DNA from: RGDT01 sp046719305
GTDB lineage: Bacteria; Planctomycetota; Planctomycetia; Gemmatales; Gemmataceae
Direction: 5' to 3'
DNA: 20,514 bases
Assembly: GCA_046719305.1 (NCBI GenBank)
Contig: JBDNDE010000037.1
Coordinates: forward strand, 1 to 20,514
Position numbers and translations under genes: made by a program. The notes below the pieces were generated by a model. It had not been told where the DNA came from. It saw only the letters and a program-made list of their open reading frames with translations, and did not search any database. Below, one piece after another: positions 6,802 through 13,914 of the stretch. The number at the start of each line of letters is the position of its first letter. Position 1 is the stretch's first letter.

Positions 6802-9147
6802 TCAGTCGAGCAACTCCCAGATGCGGATGGTTTTATCAAGTCCCGCCGAAGCGAACCGCTTGCCCAGAGGGTGAAATGCGACGCTCAAGATGCGGTCGGT
6901 GTGCCCCTTGAACGTCTGCAACGGTTTGCCGGATTCAGCCTCCCACAGGCGAACCGTGCCGTCATTGCCGCCGCTGAGAATCCGCCGGCCATCGGGGCTG
7001 AAAACAGCCGAGTAGACCGCGCCCTCGTGGCCCTCTAGGGTGTGCAGCAACTTGCCATCGGTGATACTCCAGATCTTCACCGTGCCGTCGGCACTAGCGG
7101 TCAAAAACTGCCGGCCATCAGGCCGAAACGCAACTGCGAGAATCGTGTCGTCGTGGCTATTGAGTTCCAGCAACTTTTTGCCAGTCTGGGCGTCCCATAG
7201 GTAAATGCGCTGGTATCCGTTGCCCGTGAGAAGGTATTTACCCTCGGGGCTGATCGCCACGCTTCGCATCTGGTCTTTATAGCCAGCCAAGTAGCCCAGC
7301 GTGGAGCGGCCGGAGAAGGTATGCAGCAGTTTGCCATCGAGGTCGTACAAATAGGCTGGCTCCTCGTCGCTACCGGAGAGGAGGGTATCTTGTGTAGGAT
7401 GAAAAGCGATGCTGAGAATGGATTTTTTATGTTTCCGAGTCATGAACAAGCGTTTGCCCGTGTCGGTGGACCAGACCTCGGTGGTGCCATCCAACGCGCC
7501 GGAGACGAAACGCTCGCCCGTGCGATCAAAGGCGATCGCGCGAACCTCGCTCTCGCCCTGAGCAAAGGTTTTCAGTTTCGTGCCGCTGGCAAGATCCCAC
7601 AACACAACCGACTTGTCGAAACTGCTGCTGAGCAGCAGTTGTCCTTGGGGATGGAAGACCAACCCGGTCACGCCTTCAGTATGGCCACGCAACACCCCAA
7701 CATAGGGCAACGGAATCGAAGTCAACAGGCGGTCCCAGGTCGTCTCGACCAGAACACGATCTTTCCATTCCGAATCGGCGGTCTCCAGTAACTTTTGCCA
7801 GGCCAGCATTGGCAAGAGAACCTCGTCGCGATAGGTCCGCATGGCCGAGTTGGTGGGCCGTTCGCCCTTGCGGATGGCCTGCAGATACACTTGCAGAGCC
7901 TCGTTGAGCAACACGTCGAGTTGCTTAGCCAAATCTCGCCACTTACTGATTTGTTGTTGCTTTTCTTTGTTCAACTCTTGCATCTTCTCATGTTGCTGGC
8001 CGAACTCCTTGAGTAGGCGTTGGCCACGTTCGTCGATCTCACGCGTGCGGCGCAACGCTTTTTGCAATTGGTTGCCCAAACCGAGCCAGTCGCTACCAGT
8101 CTTCTGGAAGGGCTCGGCCAAGGCAGTGGCCGGCTTGTCGGCGAAGTAGCGTGTCGAGGCGGACAGCGTGCCGGTCAATCCGCGTCGCAACAGCGTGACC
8201 AGTTGCTCAGGCTTGACGCCGGACAAATCGCAGGCCTCGACGATTTCGCACGCCTGAGAGCCAAACAAGGCTGGAGGCACGCCGATACGGCCCTGGTATG
8301 GTCCCTCGGGGATGGGCCGGGTCACGGCAATGAGCCACATCAACCCGGCGATTTTTTCCTCGGCGGGCAGACGTTTGGGGGTTCCAGGTTTCAGCAAGCG
8401 AATCTCCTCGGCATTCAAGGCATTAGCCATCTCTTCGAGTGCTTTGCGATGCAACGCTTGGGTGGCAGCGACGATTTTCTTGTCCTCGGCCAGAGCGTTC
8501 TGTACCACCTCGGCCCGGTCTTCAAAGTCGCGGCGTAACTGCAGCAGACGAATCCGGCTTTCCTCGGACTGGCAGAGCAACGATATCCATTCTTTGATGT
8601 GCGGGTGCGGCTGCGGTTTACCGTCCGGATCACTTGCACGCACCAACAACGGCGTGGGCGGGAAGTAGCTGATGCGGCCGAAGAGATCTTCGATGGCCTG
8701 GACTCGTTTTTCCAGCGTTAGCATGCGTTGATCGGCTTCACCGAGGCGACCCTCGAGATCGCGCAGCTTCTCGTCCAGGCTAGCCAGGGTGGCCTCGACG
8801 ATACGGCGGACATCCTCGGCAGTGGTCTTTTCGTTCAGCGAACGGCGGAGCTTGGCAATCTCGTTGGCTTGTTTGGCGTCAACTTGCAACAGCATCGACT
8901 CATACATCTCTAGACGGCGCTGGAGTTCCGTGATCCGTTCGGGGGCCTTGACTTCAGAACCGAACAACTTCTCCAGCGAATGGCCGATCAGAATCCTGCC
9001 AACTTCTCGGGCCGCCCAAAGGGCCACCCTCTTGGCAGCGGGAGCCACCGCAACCAAGGCTGGGTTGCTCTGCACCGCAACGGGCGGCATCAGCAGCAAT
9101 GTTCCTAGCAATCCAGCTGGCAGCAAAGTCAAGATGAGGCGAAACAT
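6802..9147 (-). CDS. Exported coiled-coil protein with C-terminal seven-blade WD40 propeller
   Basis: This is a 781-residue protein. It has an N-terminal signal peptide or anchor (MFRLILTLLPAGLLGTLLLM). Charged heptad-rich coiled coils lie at about 70-155 and again near 370-420 (KEKQQQISKWRDLAKQLD), with a helical middle between. Residues 482-781 are WD40 repeats; I count seven blades ending VVLWD, TEVWS, AYLYD, IYLWD, VKIWS, VRLWE and IRIWE, several with a GH dipeptide (RGHTEG, EGHEGA, KGHTDR). A full closed propeller suggests a protein-interaction scaffold at the cell surface or in the periplasm. No enzyme motif is seen. GGAG lies 8 bases before the ATG. It lies 184 bases upstream of the haem/HEAT gene on the same strand, and the two may share transcription. 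Function is not known. Confidence 0.88.
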   Translation of the reverse strand: MFRLILTLLPAGLLGTLLLMPPVAVQSNPALVAVAPAAKRVALWAAREVGRILIGHSLEKLFGSEVKAPERITELQRRLEMYESMLLQVDAKQANEIAKLRRSLNEKTTAEDVRRIVEATLASLDEKLRDLEGRLGEADQRMLTLEKRVQAIEDLFGRISYFPPTPLLVRASDPDGKPQPHPHIKEWISLLCQSEESRIRLLQLRRDFEDRAEVVQNALAEDKKIVAATQALHRKALEEMANALNAEEIRLLKPGTPKRLPAEEKIAGLMWLIAVTRPIPEGPYQGRIGVPPALFGSQACEIVEACDLSGVKPEQLVTLLRRGLTGTLSASTRYFADKPATALAEPFQKTGSDWLGLGNQLQKALRRTREIDERGQRLLKEFGQQHEKMQELNKEKQQQISKWRDLAKQLDVLLNEALQVYLQAIRKGERPTNSAMRTYRDEVLLPMLAWQKLLETADSEWKDRVLVETTWDRLLTSIPLPYVGVLRGHTEGVTGLVFHPQGQLLLSSSFDKSVVLWDLASGTKLKTFAQGESEVRAIAFDRTGERFVSGALDGTTEVWSTDTGKRLFMTRKHKKSILSIAFHPTQDTLLSGSDEEPAYLYDLDGKLLHTFSGRSTLGYLAGYKDQMRSVAISPEGKYLLTGNGYQRIYLWDAQTGKKLLELNSHDDTILAVAFRPDGRQFLTASADGTVKIWSITDGKLLHTLEGHEGAVYSAVFSPDGRRILSGGNDGTVRLWEAESGKPLQTFKGHTDRILSVAFHPLGKRFASAGLDKTIRIWELLD

Positions 9148-9166
9148 GGTGTGGGCTCCTGGAAAA

Positions 9167-9202
9167 GAGGAAGTGAGGGCGAACGTACTCTTCCACTTCC
9201 TC
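9167..9202 (-). promoter_or_regulatory. Leader hairpin with U-run upstream of the WD40 gene
   Basis: GAGGAAGTG and CACTTCCTC are a perfect 9-base inverted repeat with an 18-base loop. In the minus-strand transcript the stem is directly followed by UUUU, then by the GGAG ribosome site and ATG at 9147. The arrangement resembles an intrinsic terminator or attenuator in a leader, or a fold that affects ribosome access. The loop is long and no partner antiterminator was found. Confidence 0.35.
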
Positions 9203-9249
9203 CAAAGTTAACAGATCTTACGACTCGGTGCCTGATTTTTTTCACCGCC

Positions 9250-9259
9250 GTTGTACAAC
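9250..9259. promoter_or_regulatory. Palindrome GTTGTACAAC, possible operator
   Basis: This perfect 10-base palindrome lies in the 147-base space between the divergent WD40 and aminotransferase genes, 35 bases before the latter's start. It is followed by AGTTCTGTAACT, which has AGTT/AACT arms. It could be a regulator site, but short palindromes occur by chance. Confidence 0.2.
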
Positions 9260-9294
9260 AGTTCTGTAACTTTCTGTTCCCGAGGCAGCGAATC

Positions 9295-10479
9295 ATGCCG
9301 GATTGGACAGCGGCACGGGCCGCGATGATGCTCGATCCCACAGTGACCAACCTCAACACCGGCTCGTTTGGTCCGCTGCCGCGTGTAGTGCGCGACCGCG
9401 TAACGCAACTGCGTGACCACCTCGCCGCTGAGCCAATGGACTTCCTGTTGCGGCAGCAGCCGGAGTTGCTCTGGCAGGCCCGGGTAGCCTTGGCTGCCTA
9501 CCTGAGCGTCACGCCCGAGCGGCTTCTGTTTACCAGTAATGTCTCGGCGGCAATCAACCTGGTGGCGTCGTCGTTGCAGTTGCCCCCTGGGGGGGAGATC
9601 CTGCTGACCGATCACGAATATCCGGCCATGGTTTGGTGCATGGAACGGCTGGCTCGGCGGCTAGGTCTGACTCTCCGTAGCTTTGCTTTGCCCACGCTCG
9701 CTGAATCGACTGACGAGATTGTAGAAGCCCTTAGGCGGGCTCTGTCGGCGCGGACGCGGTTGTTGTTTTTCAGCCATGTCTTGTCGCCCACGGGATTGGT
9801 TTTGCCCGCCCGCGAGTTGTGTGCTGAGGCTCGCCGCCGCGGCATCCTCACCCTGGTCGATGGTGCCCATGCTCCGGCATTTCTGGCTTTGGACGTCTCG
9901 GCCATCGGGGCCGACTTTTACGCGGCCAACGCGCACAAGTGGTTGCTGGCACCGACGGGATCAGGCTTTCTGCACATCGGACCGGGCATGGAAGATCGGC
10001 TGGTGCCGTTTCATGTCAGTTGGGGATGGCACAACTCGGCCAAGCAACTCGACGAGCGTGACGAGTATGGCAGTACGCCCCGGCTGCGGCGGTTGGAATT
10101 CGAGGGCACACGCGATTGTTGCGCGTGGCTGACTATCCCCGAGGCGATCCGCTTCCAAGCTGAGCTTGGCCCCGAGGCGATCCGCGCCCGCATGCGCGAA
10201 CTGGCTTTGCATTCCCGTCTGTGTTTCCGCTGGCTCAAACCCGCGACACCGTTCTCCGCCGAACGAAGCGGGGCGATGGTCGCGTTTGAGTTGCCGGCAG
10301 GCATCGATTCGCAGAAGCTGCGTAAAGCCCTATGGGAGATTCGCACTGAAATTAATGTGATCGATCGCCCCGAGCGTGTGCTGTTCCGCACCTCTACCCA
10401 CTTCTATAACACTCACGAGGAACTCGAACGCTTGGCCGAGCGGTTGCCGGATTTGTTGGCACGAAGCCAGATTGGATGA
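9295..10479 (+). CDS. Class V aminotransferase, isopenicillin-N-epimerase-like PLP enzyme
   Basis: This is a 394-residue fold-type I PLP enzyme. Seen motifs are NLNTGSFGPLPR (19-30, substrate loop), LTDHEYPAM (104-112), LVDGAHAPA with Asp189 (pyridine nitrogen) and His192, ANAHKWLLAPTGSGFLHI with the Schiff-base Lys215, and FEGTRDCCAWLTIPEAI, typical of the epimerase/cysteine-desulfurase-like branch. Members act on amino acids or amino-acid-derived substrates; the actual substrate cannot be told and penicillin chemistry is not implied. The frame reaches up to 9151, but GAGG 9 bases before ATG 9295 and the family start favour the ATG. It overlaps the next gene by 4 bases. A 16-base in-frame direct repeat (10137-10152 and 10170-10185) encodes the doubled PEAIR. 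Confidence 0.88.
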   Translation: MPDWTAARAAMMLDPTVTNLNTGSFGPLPRVVRDRVTQLRDHLAAEPMDFLLRQQPELLWQARVALAAYLSVTPERLLFTSNVSAAINLVASSLQLPPGGEILLTDHEYPAMVWCMERLARRLGLTLRSFALPTLAESTDEIVEALRRALSARTRLLFFSHVLSPTGLVLPARELCAEARRRGILTLVDGAHAPAFLALDVSAIGADFYAANAHKWLLAPTGSGFLHIGPGMEDRLVPFHVSWGWHNSAKQLDERDEYGSTPRLRRLEFEGTRDCCAWLTIPEAIRFQAELGPEAIRARMRELALHSRLCFRWLKPATPFSAERSGAMVAFELPAGIDSQKLRKALWEIRTEINVIDRPERVLFRTSTHFYNTHEELERLAERLPDLLARSQIG

Positions 10480-11585
10480 GGTGTTTCGTGACTACAATAC
10501 TCCCAGGAAGCGACCGCGGGAGAGGAAAGTTGGCCGTCGTTGCACAGCGGATGCGAGCCGCGTATCTGGTGGAACCGGGACGAGTGGAACTTCGCGAGGT
10601 GCCGGTGCCCGTTCCTGGTCCCGGGCAACTGCTCCTGCGCATCGAACGCGCTCTGGCGGGCGGTACGGATCGCAAAGCCTTTCAACGCGGCCACCCCAAA
10701 ATTCCCATGCCTGGTCCGTTCGGCCATCGCTATGTGGGCACAATCGCGGCCGTGGGGCCAGCCGAGACTGCTGAGTTGGGGCGATGGGAGATCGGCCAGG
10801 CGGTCATGGGGGTGCATAGTGCCCCGTGCCTCGTATGCGGGTTGTGCCGGCGTGGCCGACACAATCTCTGCCCGCAGGTGATGCGTGAAAAAGCTCTGGG
10901 AGCGTTTGGGGAGTACCTGCTCATCCCGGCCGCGGTGGCCCGACAAAATCTATTTCTACGTCCGATGACGCTTCCAGTGGAGCAAGCAACTCTGTTGGAG
11001 CCGGTTTCTTGTATTGTTCATGCCCTCGAAACTATCCAATGGAGCGGGGTCGAACGGGTGCTGATCCTTGGCTTGGGGGCCGTTGGTCTACTCTTTGGCC
11101 AACTGTTACCGCTTTACACTCCGGCGCAACGGGTGGCAGCGGGACGGCGGCGGGAGCGGGTAGAGTTGGCCCGTGGTTGGGGGTTGCATCCCGTCTACGA
11201 TCTGACCCAGATTCCCTTGGCCGAGCAACTGCCGCCCCAAGAGCAGTTTGATGTCGTCTTGGAATGCACCGGAAAAATGGAGGGCTGGCAAGAGGCGGTG
11301 CGACGCACTGCGCCGGGCGGGCAAGTGTTGCTCTTCGGCGGCTTACCCCGTGGCTCGGAATTCCTGGTCGATACCTACCGCCTGCATTATGAAGAGGTCA
11401 CACTGCGTGGTAGCTTCCACTTCGCGCCGCGCGACGTGATCCTGGCTCGCGACTACCTGCTCCAGGGAGCCGTCGATTCAACGGGGCTGATTAGCGCTAC
11501 CTATCCCCTAGCTCGCATCTGCGAGGCCTTGGAGCGTCTGCTGGCCGGTGATGGCGTGCAATTTGCCATCGACCCTGCTGGATGA
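10476..11585 (+). CDS. Zinc-type medium-chain dehydrogenase with altered catalytic zinc site
   Basis: This is a member of the MDR alcohol/threonine/sorbitol dehydrogenase family, 369 residues if it starts at the ATG overlapping the previous stop (ATGA). The family-typical start is MRAAYLVEPG at 10551, so the first 25 residues may not be translated; neither start has a clear ribosome site. The structural zinc lobe is intact: Cys118, Cys121, Cys124 and Cys132 in PCLVCGLCRRGRHNLC. The Rossmann motif is GLGAVG (199-204). At the catalytic site the usual CGTD reads GGTD (Gly62) and GHE reads GHR (His84-Arg85), so two customary zinc contacts are replaced; Glu175 in LLEPVSC remains. It may be a zinc-independent reductase. 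Coupling to the PLP enzyme suggests a shared pathway, perhaps on an amino-acid-derived carbonyl or alcohol, which is inference. Confidence 0.85.
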   Translation: MRCFVTTILPGSDRGRGKLAVVAQRMRAAYLVEPGRVELREVPVPVPGPGQLLLRIERALAGGTDRKAFQRGHPKIPMPGPFGHRYVGTIAAVGPAETAELGRWEIGQAVMGVHSAPCLVCGLCRRGRHNLCPQVMREKALGAFGEYLLIPAAVARQNLFLRPMTLPVEQATLLEPVSCIVHALETIQWSGVERVLILGLGAVGLLFGQLLPLYTPAQRVAAGRRRERVELARGWGLHPVYDLTQIPLAEQLPPQEQFDVVLECTGKMEGWQEAVRRTAPGGQVLLFGGLPRGSEFLVDTYRLHYEEVTLRGSFHFAPRDVILARDYLLQGAVDSTGLISATYPLARICEALERLLAGDGVQFAIDPAG

Positions 11586-11610
11586 AGCCATCGACCCTTC
11601 TGCAGGAAAT

Positions 11611-11637
11611 GGGCCGCCGAGTTGATCGTGGCGGCCC
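11611..11637. terminator. Strong hairpin between convergent genes, likely bidirectional terminator
   Basis: GGGCCGCC (11611-11618) and GGCGGCCC (11630-11637) form a perfect 8-pair GC stem with an 11-base loop, midway between the dehydrogenase stop (11585) and the stop of the convergent gene (11665). No good T-run follows in either direction; read on the minus strand ATTTCC follows. Confidence 0.6.
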
Positions 11638-11664
11638 TAGAGGGAGGGATTGGACAAACGAGCT

Positions 11665-12318
11665 TTAGCGTTTCGGCTTCTCAACCGGCTTGATCTCCGC
11701 TGGCAGGCCCACGGCCGGGGCTGGTAGCGGTTTGACTTGAATGGCTGGCAGCGGGGCGACGGCTCCTGGCGCTGGCACCGGCAAAATCTTTACGGGTGGC
11801 ACAGGTGCAGGCAACGGTCGAATGCCCGGACGAATCCTACCGGTGTTGCTAACTGCAGGCATCACGATCAAGGTGTCTTCGCGCAATGCCCCCAGTACCG
11901 CTTCATCTATCTGGACGGTGGCCACCACGACCAGTCTGGGGCTACGCAGCATCTTCAGGGCTGCCTCAGTGTCGAGTTTCTTACCCCCAGCGGTTTGGAA
12001 GGTGGTACCTTCTATCGGGTAGCTGATGGACTGCTTTTCTTCGACGTTTTGAATCGTCATCTTGGTCACTTCCACGCTGTTCCCGTCCGGGGTGGTGATC
12101 GTTTCCGTCACCGGAACCACCTTTTGCACGGTGGTGGTGCGTTCACTGACGAGCTTGCCATCTTTGACTTGCATGGTCAACATCATCGGTGTAGCAGTCG
12201 TCACTCGTGCAGGACGGCCGATCACTGCTGGGAGGGCCGGTACGGCAATCTCGGGCTGAATTTCAACAGCCACCTGGGCTGGACTGATTAAAACAGCAGC
12301 GAGAACAAACGTCAGCAT
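11665..12318 (-). CDS. Small exported protein with proline-rich tail, unknown function
   Basis: This 217-residue protein is not assigned to a family. ATG 12318 is chosen because GGAG lies 8 bases upstream and it opens a short signal peptide (MLTFVLAAVLISPAQVAVEI); the frame itself extends to 12444. The middle (about 45-125) is rich in Thr and Val and looks beta-stranded (VQKVVPVTETITTPDG). After LRSPRLVVVATVQID a low-complexity tail from about 165 repeats Pro-Leu/Val-Pro-Ala units (IRPLPAPVPPVKILPVPAPG, then IQVKPLPAPAVG) and ends basic (EKPKR). Such a tail could span or bind the cell wall. It faces the dehydrogenase and is divergent from the DUF1080 gene. Confidence 0.72.
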   Translation of the reverse strand: MLTFVLAAVLISPAQVAVEIQPEIAVPALPAVIGRPARVTTATPMMLTMQVKDGKLVSERTTTVQKVVPVTETITTPDGNSVEVTKMTIQNVEEKQSISYPIEGTTFQTAGGKKLDTEAALKMLRSPRLVVVATVQIDEAVLGALREDTLIVMPAVSNTGRIRPGIRPLPAPVPPVKILPVPAPGAVAPLPAIQVKPLPAPAVGLPAEIKPVEKPKR

Positions 12319-12461
12319 GGATAAAACTCCGTGAGTAGGAGAAAACGGACTGTAATCGTACCACAAAAAGAAAGACGGGGAAGCCCCCCTTGCGGATGCG
12401 AAAAAAAATCCCAAGATCACCACATGCCTCTGCTCAATCCTCATCGATGGAGAACTCTCCC

Positions 12462-13151
12462 ATGCATCGAATGCTTGCCCACTCTGCCTCGCTTTTCCTG
12501 CCTGCCTTGATTGTCCTCCTTACTGCTCTCTCAGCGCTGGCTCAAGCCGAGGAGACCCCCAACCTTCCCCCTGCCGGTTTCACCGCCTTATTTGATGGCA
12601 AAACTCTCAAGGGCTGGAGAGTTCTGGGCGGTAAGCAGGATGCCTGGGCTGTCGATGACAAGGCCGGCACCTTCCACACCACCAAAGGCGGCGGAGGTTG
12701 GCTGATGAGCGAAAAGGAATATGGCAATTTTGAGCTTCGGCTACAGTTCAAGGTGCCTGCAGGAGCCAACAGCGGCGTGGCCTTGCGTGCCCCGATGAAA
12801 GGCGACCCCGCCTACCAGGGGATGGAGATCCAAATTCTCGACGATACCGCCCCGATCTACAAAGGGATCAAAGATTGGCAACACACCGGCAGTATCTACG
12901 GCGTGGTCCCCTCTTCCAGCCAGCCCAACAAGCCGTTGGGCCAGTGGAACAGCTACCGTATTGTTTGCAAAGGGAGCCGAGTCACGGTGGAACTCAACGG
13001 CCAGGTAATCGTGGATGCCAATCTTGACGATCACAAGGCCAAGCATGCCAAGTCGCATCCGGGCATCCTGCGGGAGAGGGGGCACATCGGCGTACAAGAC
13101 CACGGCGGCAAGATCGAGTTCCGCAACGTCTTCATCAAGGAACTCGACTGA
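12462..13151 (+). CDS. Exported DUF1080 protein (3-keto-disaccharide hydrolase-like fold)
   Basis: This is a 229-residue single-domain protein. Residues 1-28 are a signal peptide (HSASLFLPALIVLLTALSALA). The DUF1080 signature FTALFDGKTLKGW (40-52) is followed by GNFELRLQFKVP, ANSGVALR, GMEIQILDD, QHTGSIYG, QWNSYRIVCKGSRVTVELNG and GHIGVQDHG, the concanavalin-like jelly roll typical of the family. Characterised relatives cleave 3-keto glycosides outside the cytoplasm; planctomycetes carry many copies with unknown targets. Three in-frame ATGs lie near the start; 12462 is chosen because GGAG (12449-12452) is 9 bases upstream and it starts the signal peptide. It stands alone, convergent with the next gene. 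Confidence 0.92.
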   Translation: MHRMLAHSASLFLPALIVLLTALSALAQAEETPNLPPAGFTALFDGKTLKGWRVLGGKQDAWAVDDKAGTFHTTKGGGGWLMSEKEYGNFELRLQFKVPAGANSGVALRAPMKGDPAYQGMEIQILDDTAPIYKGIKDWQHTGSIYGVVPSSSQPNKPLGQWNSYRIVCKGSRVTVELNGQVIVDANLDDHKAKHAKSHPGILRERGHIGVQDHGGKIEFRNVFIKELD

Positions 13152-13192
13152 TTCAAGCAACTGGATTGATTTTCCCTCCGATAGTGTCGGCC

Positions 13193-13858
13193 TTAGCGTG
13201 CCGCGCTCTCGCCTACGAGAGTGAGTCCTAGCGGGAGTACGGACTTTTTACGAACCGTGCGAGCAGGAAGGCGGACGAACAACACCCAGTGTCCTTTGCC
13301 TTTGTCTAGCATTTTCGGTCGCTCGGTTGCGTCTTTGTCGCCGGGAAACAGAAGCAGAACAGTGGGGTGGCTGTCGTTGATTTTGCTACTGCGTTCGACC
13401 AGCGTCTTCATCTCGATCGTTTCGGGCTGGCGGTCCTCGTCGACGGCACACAGCAGGGCAAAATCGCCATACGGCGCGGTGCCGAGGTGGTCACCTGTGG
13501 GCGGTTGACTCGCTCGGCGAAGCGTGTAGACACCGGCCGGGATCTGCTGTTTGCGGTAATCGGTGATCGCCTCCGGTAGGCGAATCACGCCCAGGAGCGT
13601 CCCGGTCGGCAGCTCCGCGTAGGTTAAGCCGTTGGCGATCTGCTCGTCGCTGGCTTCCACTGCCACGAACCGGCTCCACCAAAGCTCCGCGCGCACGGTG
13701 CCCTCTGGATCTTTTACTCGCAAACAGACGGTGTCGAGCTCCTTTCGGACCGCAGCGGCTACCGTTTCGGGCACCTTGGTTTCTCTGTCGAGTTCTACTC
13801 GGTAGGTGCGAACCTCGCTGGAGTCGGCTACTGCAAGGAGCAGGAACAAGGTAACCAT
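13193..13858 (-). CDS. Exported protein of unknown function
   Basis: This 221-residue protein is not recognised with confidence. A short signal peptide (MVTLFLLLAVADSS) precedes a mixed alpha/beta domain. The most family-like stretch is IPAGVYTLRRASQPPTGDHLGTAPYGDFALL (about 106-136), whose pattern of a Pro-Ala-Gly turn, YTL strand and GDHLG resembles secreted planctomycete proteins of unknown role. The C-terminus is basic (TVRKKSVLPLG). ATG 13858 is preferred over the in-frame TTG at 13873 because GGGAGG lies 7 bases before it. Its start is only 56 bases from that of the divergent pseudokinase, so the two promoters are close together or reach into the opposite gene. Confidence 0.75.
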   Translation of the reverse strand: MVTLFLLLAVADSSEVRTYRVELDRETKVPETVAAAVRKELDTVCLRVKDPEGTVRAELWWSRFVAVEASDEQIANGLTYAELPTGTLLGVIRLPEAITDYRKQQIPAGVYTLRRASQPPTGDHLGTAPYGDFALLCAVDEDRQPETIEMKTLVERSSKINDSHPTVLLLFPGDKDATERPKMLDKGKGHWVLFVRLPARTVRKKSVLPLGLTLVGESAAR

Positions 13859-13900
13859 CACTGAGCCTCCCAAGATGAGTTTATGAACTATGCTAGCAAC

Positions 13901-13907
13901 AGGAGGG
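13901..13907 (+). promoter_or_regulatory. Ribosome site that fixes a GTG start for the pseudokinase
   Basis: AGGAGGG is a near-perfect anti-16S match. It lies 7 bases before GTG 13915 but only 1 base before the in-frame TTG 13909, so GTG is the likely start. Confidence 0.75.
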
Positions 13908-13914
13908 TTTGTCA

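Noticed and set aside
9166..9205. Possible leader peptide starting near the GGAGG on the minus strand upstream of the WD40 gene
   Set aside because: No start codon lies at a proper distance, and the frame runs through the WD40 coding region out of phase without features.
10137..10185. 16-base direct repeat inside the aminotransferase gene
   Set aside because: It is in frame (33 bases apart) and encodes a doubled PEAIR helix segment, so it is protein-level repetition and not a mobile or regulatory element.
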